Positions 29,725-38,193 of a stretch of DNA of 64,000 nt are shown piece by piece (position 1 is the stretch's first letter; each line of letters begins with the position of its first letter). Below the pieces are notes generated by a model. That model searched no databases. It had not been told where the DNA came from and worked only from the letters and a program-made list of their open reading frames with translations. The translations under genes and the position numbers were made by a program. Origin of the DNA: Sulfurimonas sp. HSL-3221 (GTDB lineage: Bacteria > Campylobacterota > Campylobacteria > Campylobacterales > Sulfurimonadaceae); assembly GCF_021044585.1 (NCBI RefSeq), contig NZ_CP087998.1, forward strand, positions 806,001-870,000, read 5' to 3'.

Positions 29725-30661
29725 GCTGCTTCAGCACCTTGTGGTCTGCCCCGCTCAGGGCCAGGGTGTCAATCTCTTCTCTTTGGAAATAGGTGAGCTC
29801 TTCACGGTACGCTTCACAGAGCCAGACCTGCGCTTCGAGCCGGAAGTGCGAATAGACCTGCACGATGCTTTGGAGCGTTTTCCCCTGCCCGGGCGGCGCT
29901 GTCTGTTCATGAAACCCCCACAGCCCGTGCAGGAACCTCCCTTCACGCTGTTTTAACCCGTAGCGCCCGTTGTGCCTGTAGACGACAATGTGCCGTTCGC
30001 GCACCGGGACGCTTTTGCGCTTTTTCGGAGCGGGGTAGCGCAGCGGGTCGCCCGCGGCGCCTTTGCAGGCGCTTTCGAAGGGGCAGGCGTCGCACGCTGT
30101 CGTCTTTGGGAGGCAGAGCGTCGCGCCGATATCCATCATCGCCTGGTTGAATTCGAAGGGGTGTTCGGGGTCGAAGAGCTTTTCGGCCATTTGCCAGAGG
30201 GTTTTCTCATCGGCCTCCCTGCGGCCGAAGAAACGGTAGAGGATACGCTTGACGTTGGCATCGAGGATGGGTACAGGCGCGCCGTAGGCAAACGCGGCAA
30301 TGGCGTGGGCTGTGCTTTTGCCGACCCCGGGCAGACGGATCAGCCCCTCGACACTCTCGGGCAGATAGGGCGCGGCGAGCTGTGCCGCTTTGTGCAGGTT
30401 CTTTGCGCGGGTGTAGTAGCCCAGCCCCTCCCACTGCTTCAAAACGTCATCAAGCGGTGCGCACGCGAGGGAGGGGAGCGTCGGAAAACGCTCGAGAAAG
30501 GGGAAATAGAAACGTTCCAGCACCGTCTTGACCTGGGTCTGCTGCAGCATGATCTCGCTGACCCAGATACGGTAGGGGTCGTCGGTATTGCGCCACGGAA
30601 GGGTATGGCGGCCGTGGTCTTCATACCACTGCAGCAGTTGGGTGTGCAGATCTACATTCAT
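29705..30661 (-). CDS. mutY: A/G-specific adenine DNA glycosylase MutY
   Basis: 318 residues from the ATG at 30661. Visible are LPWRNTDDPYRIWVSEIMLQ with the catalytic Glu, the helix-hairpin-helix LPGVGKSTAHAIAAF, PILDANVKR with the catalytic Asp, and the 4Fe-4S cysteines in C-x6-C-x2-C-x5-C spacing (CLPKTTACDACPFESAC). The C-terminal third is the NUDIX-like 8-oxoG recognition domain. TATAAT at 30669-30674 (minus) ends only 7 bases before the ATG, so the mRNA may be leaderless. Confidence 0.95.
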   Translation of the reverse strand: MNVDLHTQLLQWYEDHGRHTLPWRNTDDPYRIWVSEIMLQQTQVKTVLERFYFPFLERFPTLPSLACAPLDDVLKQWEGLGYYTRAKNLHKAAQLAAPYLPESVEGLIRLPGVGKSTAHAIAAFAYGAPVPILDANVKRILYRFFGRREADEKTLWQMAEKLFDPEHPFEFNQAMMDIGATLCLPKTTACDACPFESACKGAAGDPLRYPAPKKRKSVPVRERHIVVYRHNGRYGLKQREGRFLHGLWGFHEQTAPPGQGKTLQSIVQVYSHFRLEAQVWLCEAYREELTYFQREEIDTLALSGADHKVLKQLSASRP

Positions 30662-30861
30662 GATGCGGATTATAGCAGACGCTTCTTTCCGGAGGCAATC
30701 GGACGCTGCAGTATTTATGTTCAAGACTAAATTGATTTTTCTTATATGAAATTAATTTTTTCCGCTCTATACTGGAGGGAATGAATAGCTGTTTTTCTCA
30801 CGGCTTTTAACCAAAGAGGAAGGGGAGGCTGTTCAAGGTTGTTTGATTTTTTTTGTACTGC

Positions 30862-30932
30862 AAGAAAAGCCTAACCCGGTGCGAATCGGGGGCGGAAAGC
30901 TACGGATCTTCTCGAAGATGGCCGGGTTGCCA
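30862..30932 (+). ncRNA. Cyclic di-GMP-I (GEMM-I) riboswitch aptamer, probable
   Basis: The core matches GEMM-I. A stem CCGGU/AUCGG (30876-30890) is capped by a GCGA tetraloop of the GNRA type, then comes GGCGGAAAGCTACGG (30891-30905), close to the conserved GACGCAAAGCC-ACGG block. A second stem AUCUU/AAGAU with loop CUCG is followed by GATGGCCGGGTTGCC (30917-30931), almost identical to the conserved 3' end. The 5' strand reads GCCTAACC where GGCAAACC is usual, so binding of c-di-GMP rather than cGAMP cannot be settled by eye. It lies in the leader of the 1079-residue secreted protein. Confidence 0.75.
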
Positions 30933-30934
30933 AA

Positions 30935-30990
30935 AGTAGGGTGACTCGGTCGAATCTTTTCTACCACTGTTTTGTTACCCACTTTTTGAT
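30935..30990 (+). terminator. Candidate expression-platform terminator of the riboswitch
   Basis: AGTAGGGTGAC (30935-30945) can pair with GTTACCCACT (30974-30983), giving 10 pairs with one bulged A and one G-U pair, followed by TTTTGATTT. The loop is about 28 bases. It starts three bases after the aptamer, where a GEMM-I switch would be expected to have a terminator. Whether ligand binding opens or closes it is not visible. Confidence 0.4.
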
Positions 30991-31077
30991 TTGAGTACTT
31001 CGCTACCTGAACGTGTCTAACGGTCAGGTCTTGGAATGTTCTTGAAAAAACGTTCTATGCAATAGGAGACTCTAAAA

Positions 31078-34000
31078 ATGAAAGCTTCATTTCGAGATAA
31101 ATGGGGGCTGATCAAGCGCATGCTGGGAGCGGGAGCATTGCTCTTCGCCGCAGCGGCGTCGGCCAACATCGGCTATACGCTGGAAGGGTGTCGCTCCACG
31201 TCTATTCCCGACGGATACGACCTGGCCGCGAACGACTATGTCTGCCCCGACGGGGCCTATACGACCGGTAACCTGAAAGGGTGGGCGGAACTCGACCTCG
31301 TTCCTCACCGGGTGACGATCGAAAACAAGGGGAGCGATCCCCAGAAGTTCACCTTTACCGTCGGCGGTGACTACCTGTACGCCGAAGGCGGCGATCTGCG
31401 CGGGTGGGACTACATTTCCGTATTGACCCTCGATACGGTCCTCTCCAACGATATCTGTAAAAATTGGGCGGAACAGTATCAGGACCAATTGGTCGTACAG
31501 GATCTGCTTATTACGCCTGACAATGAAGGTGCCGGGGGCGTCTTTACCACGATCTACCGACAAATTTCCGTCGCAGGCGGCGGACCGAGAGACGGTGAGT
31601 ATGCTGCGAACGGTCTTCCCGGCGGCGCGGTGTGTGTCGCCAACTACTATCAGCGTCTCGCCCTGGGATCACACCTCTATTCGGGATCTTCTTTGCAGTC
31701 CAACCTCTGGGATGCGAACCTGAGCTCCTCCGGCGGCCAGAAACGTGTCCAGCTTCCCGATGTCAAGGCGGTCGAAACCAGCAAAGATATGACGGCGCGC
31801 CAGGCCCAGTCTTTTGGATGGACCATCTCCAAAAGCGGCCCGGCTACGGTCGATTTCGGCGACACCTGTATCCCCGATGCGCCGACATCACGGCTTGTCG
31901 ATGTCAACGTGACCTGGACGAAACTGGCGGCTACCCCGGAAGGCACGGTCGGTATCCACACCAAGATCTATGTTTCCAACACCGCTTCGCGCGAGATCTA
32001 CGCCAATGTGTCTGATGTCGTCTACTACAGCGGCGGTATGACCAGTGTGCAGCCGGATGCGTGTACTCCTTATCTGATGCCGTCAAACTTCTCCGGGGTT
32101 GTTTGTGAACACGATGTCATCGTCCCCGAAGAAGAGAGCGGCGGACTTTATGACATCGCAACCATCGGTTTTGAAGACCCTTTCCTTCCTGATGTACCGA
32201 TCACGGTTACCCTGGAAGCCACCGCATCCGCATCGGTCCAACCGGGTGACCAGCTGAATACCACGGCAATCGTCAGAGACCACGAATGGATCGAGAGTAC
32301 GAACGGACTGATGAGTTTCTCAAGCGGTACGTTCACTCCGGGTGATATCGGTGAATACGATGCACCGTATGTTTCGGGAACACCGACGGTCGGTGACGTC
32401 AACTGGACTTCTTACACTGTTGAAGACAGCGGCGCGCTGGTTTTCCATAAGACTGTTTATATCGACGGTCCGATGATCGCGACCGGTATGCTCAGCGACA
32501 CCGCGACGATTGTGGGCGACGGGGGCTATACACCTGATCCTGCAACGCATGAAATCGGCCTCTCCGCCGATGCGACCGTGTCACTGACGATCAATAAAAC
32601 AATGCCGGATGTGTTCGACGGTGCCGACAGTGTCGATGTACTCTTCACCGTCTCCAAAGAGGGGATGGATGACATCAACCGGACCCTGACCTTCACGGCG
32701 CTCAGCCCGTTGACCCAATCGGTGAAGATCGAAGGTCTGGAACCGGGTTCGTATACTGTAACGGAAACGGCCCCGACCGGGTTTGAGCCGGAAGTAAGTG
32801 CAATTAAACCGGTGACGATCACACTGCCGTCCTGCGGTGAGTCCGTCACCTTTAACAACCAGCTGGCCGGTCAACCGGCGGTCAAAGTCATCAAAGTGAC
32901 CAAACCGGCTGAGATCGAGGGCGTACCGCAAAAAGGCGACTGGAACATGACGCTTTACAAAGAGACTGCTCCGGATGTCTGGACGGTTGTGACATCACTG
33001 CTTACTGATCCGAACAGCGCAACGAATGTGCTTGTACCGGAAGGTGAACTCGAAGAGGGTCACTACAAAGTCGTCGAAATCATGAAAGACGGCTGGTATA
33101 TGTCCGATCAATCCGGTGACTGCGACTTTACCGTCGACTATCCGGAAGATCTCTATCGTGCCGACTACGAGTGCCAGTTTGAAAATACCAAATACGCGAC
33201 GGTGATCATCAACAAGCTGACCGTGCCTGCGGGTATGCCGGATTACTTCCATTTCGCCCAGGATATCAACGGTTCGTACGATCTGAACCTGACCCACCTA
33301 GGATCGCACACCTTTATGGATGTGATTCCGAAAACCTATACGGTGACGGAAGATGATCCGAAACCGGAGTATGACCTGATCGGTCTCTCCTGTGTCGAGC
33401 TTGACGGCGTAGAGAACAGCTCTACTTCTCTTAGCCAGCGCGAAGCAACGATCGTCGTCGATCCGGGTGAAACGGTCCAGTGTACCTACACCAACCGCAA
33501 ACGCGGCAAGATCGAACTGATCAAACACGAAAACGGCGGCACGACGTACACGTTGGGCTGGACCTTCACGCTCAGTGGTAACGGCCTGAACCTTCTGGAT
33601 ACGCCTGACGCGAACGGACTGGTGGACTTCAACGGAGTCTGGCTGATTCCGGGTGCGGACTATACGGTGTGTGAAACGGGTATCCCGGTTGCCTGGGAAA
33701 ATCTCTGGTACGTTGAAGGTTCTCCGGTCTCTTATGACAACCCGGATTCCGGGCAGGCTTCCAACGAAAACCACTGCTACACCTTCAGCGTGGAAGCGAA
33801 TCAGACGATCCACTTCGTCGTAGAGAACAACTATACGCCTCCGGGCGGCGAACCGCGTACGATCGGCTACTGGAAGAACTGGACGACATGTGACGGCCAC
33901 GGCAACCAGCAGGAAAAGGCGGAAGCGGCAAACCTTCTGGCAGGTCAAACAGAGGTGTGGCTGGTCGATTATGTCCTGCCGATCACCCTGGGAAGCTTTG

Positions 34001-34317
34001 AAGTCGCCAGCTGTGAAGACGCGGTATCCATCCTGGATAAGCGCGATGTTTCCAGCGGCAAGAAACGTGCCGGCGACGCAGCCTACGGTCTGGCGGCGCA
34101 GCTGTTGGCGGCCAAAGCCAATGAGGCGGCCGGTGCGACAATATGTGCCGAAGCAAGCCAGGCCATCAGTGACGGCGATGCGTTGCTCTCATCGATCGGC
34201 TTCGACGGCACCGGTGGCTATCTCAAAGGCGGTAAGAATGCCGCGGCCCAAAAATCGTTGGCAACGTCGATTGCGGGTACGCTTGATTCTTACAACAACG
34301 GTGAACTCTGTCAGTAA
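31078..34317 (+). CDS. Large secreted protein with SpaA/prealbumin-like repeats
   Basis: 1079 residues. A Sec signal peptide with a long basic front ends at about residue 29 (ASA before Asn30). Residues 30-500 are beta-rich with scattered cysteines and DUF11-like character. About four prealbumin-like modules follow, marked by YTVTE, YKVVE, YTVTE and YTVCE near residues 559, 663, 754 and 861. From about residue 929 the GYWKNW motif opens a C-terminal domain that turns Ala/Lys-rich. No LPxTG anchor, as expected for a Gram-negative. Start has an AGGAGA site. Most likely an adhesin or matrix/surface-layer component controlled by the upstream riboswitch; that role is inferred. Confidence 0.85.
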   Translation: MKASFRDKWGLIKRMLGAGALLFAAAASANIGYTLEGCRSTSIPDGYDLAANDYVCPDGAYTTGNLKGWAELDLVPHRVTIENKGSDPQKFTFTVGGDYLYAEGGDLRGWDYISVLTLDTVLSNDICKNWAEQYQDQLVVQDLLITPDNEGAGGVFTTIYRQISVAGGGPRDGEYAANGLPGGAVCVANYYQRLALGSHLYSGSSLQSNLWDANLSSSGGQKRVQLPDVKAVETSKDMTARQAQSFGWTISKSGPATVDFGDTCIPDAPTSRLVDVNVTWTKLAATPEGTVGIHTKIYVSNTASREIYANVSDVVYYSGGMTSVQPDACTPYLMPSNFSGVVCEHDVIVPEEESGGLYDIATIGFEDPFLPDVPITVTLEATASASVQPGDQLNTTAIVRDHEWIESTNGLMSFSSGTFTPGDIGEYDAPYVSGTPTVGDVNWTSYTVEDSGALVFHKTVYIDGPMIATGMLSDTATIVGDGGYTPDPATHEIGLSADATVSLTINKTMPDVFDGADSVDVLFTVSKEGMDDINRTLTFTALSPLTQSVKIEGLEPGSYTVTETAPTGFEPEVSAIKPVTITLPSCGESVTFNNQLAGQPAVKVIKVTKPAEIEGVPQKGDWNMTLYKETAPDVWTVVTSLLTDPNSATNVLVPEGELEEGHYKVVEIMKDGWYMSDQSGDCDFTVDYPEDLYRADYECQFENTKYATVIINKLTVPAGMPDYFHFAQDINGSYDLNLTHLGSHTFMDVIPKTYTVTEDDPKPEYDLIGLSCVELDGVENSSTSLSQREATIVVDPGETVQCTYTNRKRGKIELIKHENGGTTYTLGWTFTLSGNGLNLLDTPDANGLVDFNGVWLIPGADYTVCETGIPVAWENLWYVEGSPVSYDNPDSGQASNENHCYTFSVEANQTIHFVVENNYTPPGGEPRTIGYWKNWTTCDGHGNQQEKAEAANLLAGQTEVWLVDYVLPITLGSFEVASCEDAVSILDKRDVSSGKKRAGDAAYGLAAQLLAAKANEAAGATICAEASQAISDGDALLSSIGFDGTGGYLKGGKNAAAQKSLATSIAGTLDSYNNGELCQ

Positions 34318-34322
34318 CCGTT

Positions 34323-34347
34323 AGGCAAAGGCTTAAAGCCTTTGCCT
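34323..34347 (+). terminator. Strong hairpin after the secreted repeat protein
   Basis: A 12-base arm starting AGGCAAAGG at 34323 is perfectly complementary to 34336-34347 with almost no loop. The T-rich stretch begins only about 10 bases later, so it may end transcription or stabilise the 3' end. Confidence 0.65.
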
Positions 34348-34469
34348 CCCAATTTCCTGTTTTTCATCACATTTCAATCACTTTTACCCGTTTTTTTACT
34401 TTTTTGTATGCGATATAGAGAACTGTTTATCAACCTCTATTATGATATGCACCTATTTAAAGGAGAAGT

Positions 34470-34799
34470 ATGAAAAAGGTTACGATTCTCGCGGCCGCCC
34501 TGCTGGCGTCGGCACTCTACGCGGCACCTTCCGCGGAGCAGCAGCAGGCGGAGGCGATGAAAGCACGTCAGGAAGCGATGCTCAAACAGATCCAGGCGGA
34601 GCTCGGCCTCAGCGACAAGCAGACGAAACAGTGGGGCGATATCCATGAACGCTACCTCAAGGCGCATATGAAACTGCGCGTCGATCAGAACAACGAGATC
34701 CAGGCACTGCTCACGGATGAACAGCGTAAAAAGTTTGAAGCGATGCAGCAGCGTTTTCGCGAGCAGCTGAACAAGCAGATGGGTGCACAAAAAAAGTAA
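34470..34799 (+). CDS. Small periplasmic helical protein, Spy/CpxP-like
   Basis: 109 residues: a clear signal peptide (1-18, ending LYAAPS) and then a long amphipathic helix-rich region with Gln, Glu and Lys. LTDEQRKKFEAMQQRF near the end recalls the LTxxQ motif of Spy/CpxP stress chaperones. An AAGGAGAAGT site precedes the ATG. The family assignment is tentative. Confidence 0.6.
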   Translation: MKKVTILAAALLASALYAAPSAEQQQAEAMKARQEAMLKQIQAELGLSDKQTKQWGDIHERYLKAHMKLRVDQNNEIQALLTDEQRKKFEAMQQRFREQLNKQMGAQKK

Positions 34800-34818
34800 G
34801 TGCCCCTCCTGCGCCCGC

Positions 34819-34824
34819 TATAAT
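34819..34824 (+). promoter_or_regulatory. Promoter -10 box for the IMPACT-family gene
   Basis: TATAAT ends 6 bases before the ATG at 34831, so the expected transcription start falls on or next to the start codon, implying a leaderless mRNA. Confidence 0.6.
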
Positions 34825-34830
34825 GGCGTC

Positions 34831-35418
34831 ATGCAAATCCTCAAGACGCCTGTTTCTACAACGTATGAAATCAAACAGTCGAAATTTATCGCCCATCTCG
34901 TCCCCTATAAGCTCTTCGATGCAACCCTGCAGCGTTTAAAAGAAGAGCATCCCAAGGGACGCCATTTCGTGACGGCCTTCCGCTACTTGAATGACCACAT
35001 GCAGGTCGTCGAGGGGAGCAGCGATGACGGCGAACCGAAAGGGACCTCCGGCAAACCGAGCCTCGCCGTTTTGGCGGGACATGAGCTGATCGATGCCGCC
35101 GTGATCATCGTGCGCTATTTCGGCGGCACGAAGCTTGGGACGGGCGGATTGGTCCGCGCCTATACCCAGGCGGTTTCCGATGCGGTGGCCCTGGCGGAGC
35201 TGAGCGAGTATATCCCGCAGGAAAAGGCTGCTTTTACCTGCGGCTACAGTGCAGTCTCGCAGGTGGAATACCTGTTGACGGAGAGCGGCGTGACGGAGGT
35301 TGAAAAGGTATTTGAAGCCACGACGGTGCTCTGGTATGTTTCGGGGGGAGATGCAGCCCTGGAGACATTCTTCGCCAGGGTGGGGCGTCTGGTGGAACAC
35401 CTGGAAGACGGAAAGTAA
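34831..35418 (+). CDS. yigZ: YigZ/IMPACT family protein
   Basis: 195 residues from the ATG at 34831; the frame is open 48 bases further up, but the family begins near ILKTPVSTTYEIKQSKFIA. The IMPACT core motifs EGSSDDGEPKGTSGKP and VIIVRYFGGTKLGTGGL are intact, and a C-terminal ferredoxin-like domain follows. Bacterial members are small cytoplasmic proteins of uncertain function that may bind nucleic acids or ribosomes. Confidence 0.9.
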   Translation: MQILKTPVSTTYEIKQSKFIAHLVPYKLFDATLQRLKEEHPKGRHFVTAFRYLNDHMQVVEGSSDDGEPKGTSGKPSLAVLAGHELIDAAVIIVRYFGGTKLGTGGLVRAYTQAVSDAVALAELSEYIPQEKAAFTCGYSAVSQVEYLLTESGVTEVEKVFEATTVLWYVSGGDAALETFFARVGRLVEHLEDGK

Positions 35419-35421
35419 AGG

Positions 35422-35438
35422 GGCGTCGCGGCGACGCC
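35422..35438 (-). terminator. Hairpin between convergent yigZ and the MinD-like gene
   Basis: GGCGTCG (35422-35428) pairs with CGACGCC (35432-35438) over a 3-base loop. On the minus strand it is followed by CCCCTTTACTTT, a weak U-rich tail, so it more likely terminates the MinD-like gene. Confidence 0.45.
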
Positions 35439-35447
35439 GCGATGCAA

Positions 35448-36149
35448 TCAGGGGCGGCCCAGGACGGACTCGAACATCGTATAGGCTTTGCGCAGCCAGA
35501 CCTTGGTGCGCTGGCGTTCCATTAGGCTCAGGTGGGCGGTGCCGTTCTCTTTGAGATTGGCGGCAGCCCAGAAGCTGAAGGTGTGTTTGTCGATCTTCTG
35601 CATGGTCGGGGCGTGCAGCGCGGGCAGTACCACCTCTTTAAGCGTACCGTTCGCCTCGCTTGAAACGGAGGCGATGACGCCGTCGACTTCGGAGAAATCG
35701 CTGCCGCGTCCCTCGTTTTTGACGACGGCACAGGTCATGACGACACTGTATTTCGGCAGGAATTTTTTCAGCAGCTGTACGGAGTCCTTGCCGCCGTCGA
35801 CGAGGTACCAGTAGACGATCTCGATCCCCGTCTCTTCGCACATGCCGAGGACGTCATTCTCTTCGATCCAACGGTCGAGGAAACGCTCGGACTGCGCCGG
35901 TAGGTCCACCAGGACGTTGATGTCTTTTTCCAGCGCGAGTTCCATGATCTTGTCGCTGCTCTCGAAAAAGTCCAGGTCGATGGCATCGGTGAACTGCTTG
36001 TAGTAGCGGGTGAGCGACGCGTGGGAACGGTCCGCGTCCAGTCCGACAAAAGCGACGTCGTTGTCGATAAAATACTGTGAAAGCAGGCGCGCGAAGACGG
36101 ACTTGCCAACGCCTCCTTTCTCTCCTCCGATAAAGTGAATCATACTCAT
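35448..36149 (-). CDS. Orphan MinD/ParA-like P-loop ATPase
   Basis: 233 residues from the ATG at 36149, chosen because GGAGAGAG lies 9 bases upstream. The deviant Walker A GGEKGGVGKSVFARLL and FVGLDADRSHASLT switch-like segment place it in the SIMIBI ParA/MinD group. No ParB, MinE or flagellar partner is adjacent. Such orphan ATPases usually position a cell component; the cargo here is unknown. The gene borders the accessory block. Confidence 0.78.
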   Translation of the reverse strand: MSMIHFIGGEKGGVGKSVFARLLSQYFIDNDVAFVGLDADRSHASLTRYYKQFTDAIDLDFFESSDKIMELALEKDINVLVDLPAQSERFLDRWIEENDVLGMCEETGIEIVYWYLVDGGKDSVQLLKKFLPKYSVVMTCAVVKNEGRGSDFSEVDGVIASVSSEANGTLKEVVLPALHAPTMQKIDKHTFSFWAAANLKENGTAHLSLMERQRTKVWLRKAYTMFESVLGRP

Positions 36150-36335
36150 TGTTTCTCTCTCCATATCATGTGATGTCACACGGATATATTTTGCGCGTAT
36201 GGTAGCGCTGCGGATATAAATGCGGGCTGTAGAAACGAAGCAAATGGGAAAATTTCTGAAGAATTACATGAGCGCCGACGCCAATCATGCGTCATCGAAA
36301 TGCAAACCGTGTATTCTGAATCTCTCTGAGATCAT
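36150..36335. other. Intergenic stretch, no gene recognised
   Basis: This 186-bp gap on the upstream side of the MinD-like gene has no credible ORF and no attC-like core pair. It marks the low-coordinate edge of the accessory block. Confidence 0.5.
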
Positions 36336-36824
36336 TCATTCATGGTTTTTGTAGCCGGCAAGCTTCTTTTTGACCGACGATGACGCCTGCGCAAGGACAA
36401 ACTTGATGTCTCCGAAGCCTGTCGCTTTATCGGCATTGAAATCGATAAGCCGATGCTTCGTCCAGCGGGTCCGATAGTAGTCGTCAATCGCAAACCTGAC
36501 TTCCTGCAGGGCAGGCTGCCGATGGACATAGCGGCCCATCACCTCCACCGAGGCTTTTTCCAACGCGCAGTAAAGATCCAGTTCTTCTAATTGTGAGCAG
36601 TCTGACACAGGGGCTTTTCTCCAGGCGCTTTCATTAGGCAGTAGCGTATCCGCCCTGCTGAGAATCTCCAAATCGACCGGAGAGACGCGGACGTCCCTCC
36701 GCTCATAATCCGGGAGACCCAAAACGATGCCGTTTTCGGTTTTGTAGACACCGATGACGCCGAAAATGATAAACGAACCCAGGAGCAGGAGGGACAAAAG
36801 TGTATAGAAAATGTATTTTTTCAT
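36336..36824 (-). CDS. Unrecognised membrane-anchored protein
   Basis: 162 residues: an N-terminal membrane helix (about residues 4-26) and a soluble, presumably periplasmic, domain of about 130 residues with two cysteines in VSDCSQLEELDLYCALE that could form a disulfide. I do not recognise the family. Codon use is less GC-biased than in core genes, and it stands alone between two unrelated genes. Confidence 0.6.
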   Translation of the reverse strand: MKKYIFYTLLSLLLLGSFIIFGVIGVYKTENGIVLGLPDYERRDVRVSPVDLEILSRADTLLPNESAWRKAPVSDCSQLEELDLYCALEKASVEVMGRYVHRQPALQEVRFAIDDYYRTRWTKHRLIDFNADKATGFGDIKFVLAQASSSVKKKLAGYKNHE

Positions 36825-36923
36825 GAATCGTGCCTTTATCGAACAGCTCCTCTATGCCGACGACGATGGCACATGTGCTTTTGCCAATTGTACTTCATCT
36901 CCCGGAAACGGGCAGGAAACCCC

Positions 36924-37220
36924 CTATTTCATATACCTTTTTGTCAATCGGCAAAAATCGTAAAAATCGCTCAGCATCAAGTAGCGGATTTCGACGTCTT
37001 CAAACTTTTTCTTCAAGATGGTATGGCCCTGCAGATAGAGCTTGACATCGTTTTGGAACTCTTTGGGATATTCAAGTTTTTCGGCTCCCAAAGAGGAGAA
37101 GCAATCCAAAAATTCAAAAAACAGTGCGGTGACGATCTTCTCTTTTTCCGGTGTCCTGTTTGAGAGAAAGTCCGTTGTCTCCTCAAATGTCTCGCATATT
37201 TTCGTCAAACACGCATTCAT
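36924..37220 (-). CDS. Unrecognised small cytoplasmic protein
   Basis: 98 residues from the ATG at 37220, selected for the AGAGGA site 8 bases upstream; the frame is open further. It is helical and charged with no signal or membrane segment (MNACLTKICETFEET at the start). No family recognised. Confidence 0.5.
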   Translation of the reverse strand: MNACLTKICETFEETTDFLSNRTPEKEKIVTALFFEFLDCFSSLGAEKLEYPKEFQNDVKLYLQGHTILKKKFEDVEIRYLMLSDFYDFCRLTKRYMK

Positions 37221-37374
37221 ATATATCCTCTTTACTCTGGTCTGTCGGAAGGGAAGTACAAAAACTGTACCTGCTGCTGAAATTCGACATGGAATATAGT
37301 TCAGCCCACCCTTCGTCAATCAGCCATAGTGCAATGAACATCATCAAAAAATAGCCCGCCAGCAGCGTGTCCAT
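37183..37374 (-). CDS. Possible small membrane protein
   Basis: 63 residues with one N-terminal hydrophobic stretch (LLAGYFLMMFIALWLI) and a polar tail, overlapping the 98-residue gene by 38 nt. An AGG lies close before the ATG. It may be a real small protein or a chance ORF in an AT-richer stretch. Confidence 0.3.
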   Translation of the reverse strand: MDTLLAGYFLMMFIALWLIDEGWAELYSMSNFSSRYSFCTSLPTDQSKEDIYECVFDENMRDI

Positions 37375-37434
37375 GCCTGTCCACTTTAGCGCAACGGTGT
37401 GTTCCGCGGGAAAGTTTGTGAAATGAAGCTGCCC

Positions 37435-38154
37435 TCAGTAGATCCCCGGAAACAGGCGATAGCGTACGTCCTTCGCATAATCAGGGTACCCGGGAAGCTC
37501 CTTATGAAGGGTCTTGTCTTCAAGCGCGGTCCGGATCACGGCGATGAGCAACGCCGCCGCGGCAGGGATGAGGGTCCACAGTGAGTCCAGGGCGATGATG
37601 ATGCCGGCAAGGGCCAGAAGGTTGCCAGCATAGCCCGGGTGGCGCACGACCCTGTAAGGGCCGCTGTCGCAAACCGTGTGTCCCCGGTCTGTCTGGATAC
37701 GCACCGTCGTGGAGAAAAAGCGGTTCTCGACAATGGCCCAGGCGGCGAAGGCGTACCCCAGCGCGATGAGCACGAGGCCGAGAAGGTTGAGCCATGCCGG
37801 CATAAGCGGTGTCCATCCATAGCGGTGGTCCAGACCCGCGACGATGACAAGGGGGAATGAGAGGCTCACCGCCATCAGGGGGGCAAGAATTTTATCCCAT
37901 GGCTTCGCACTCTGTGCCTTTTCAAGGCTGGCCCTCTCTGCGAGAATGCCCGGATGCCGTTTTTCTGCCAGAAACCGTCCGCCGACACCGGCAAGAAACA
38001 GCAGCACGGAGTAGACCCAGCCCTGCCACCATCCAAAATCGCCGCCGCAGAGCAGAAGCACCAGCGGGATGATGAGGTAAAGAAGGATCACATTAAGCCA
38101 CAGGCGGGGGCCGGGAGCCTGGTTTATGTTCGGATGAACGGTTTTCAAGGCCAT
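37435..38154 (-). CDS. Isoprenylcysteine carboxyl methyltransferase (ICMT/PEMT)-like membrane protein
   Basis: 239 residues from the ATG at 38154 preceded by GGAGAAAAAT. About five membrane helices, then the cofactor-binding GPYRVVRHPGYAG motif and the E-x-LP-GY-x-Y segment ending DVRYRLFPGIY. These proteins use SAM to methylate lipids, isoprenoids or thiols in the membrane. The substrate is unknown. It follows the HExxH protein by 39 bases with no attC between, so the two may share a cassette. Confidence 0.82.
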   Translation of the reverse strand: MALKTVHPNINQAPGPRLWLNVILLYLIIPLVLLLCGGDFGWWQGWVYSVLLFLAGVGGRFLAEKRHPGILAERASLEKAQSAKPWDKILAPLMAVSLSFPLVIVAGLDHRYGWTPLMPAWLNLLGLVLIALGYAFAAWAIVENRFFSTTVRIQTDRGHTVCDSGPYRVVRHPGYAGNLLALAGIIIALDSLWTLIPAAAALLIAVIRTALEDKTLHKELPGYPDYAKDVRYRLFPGIY

Positions 38155-38193
38155 ATTTTTCTCCGTAATCAGCCGGGATTTCAAAATGTATGT

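Noticed and set aside
30862-30932. SAM, cobalamin or molybdenum-cofactor riboswitch
   Set aside because: The downstream gene is not a metabolic enzyme, and the GNRA-capped stem with AAAGC and GCCGGGTTGCC blocks matches GEMM-I much better.
37390-37425. attC-like core pair after the ICMT-like gene
   Set aside because: The cores are poor matches, about 30 bp apart, and there is no palindrome between them.
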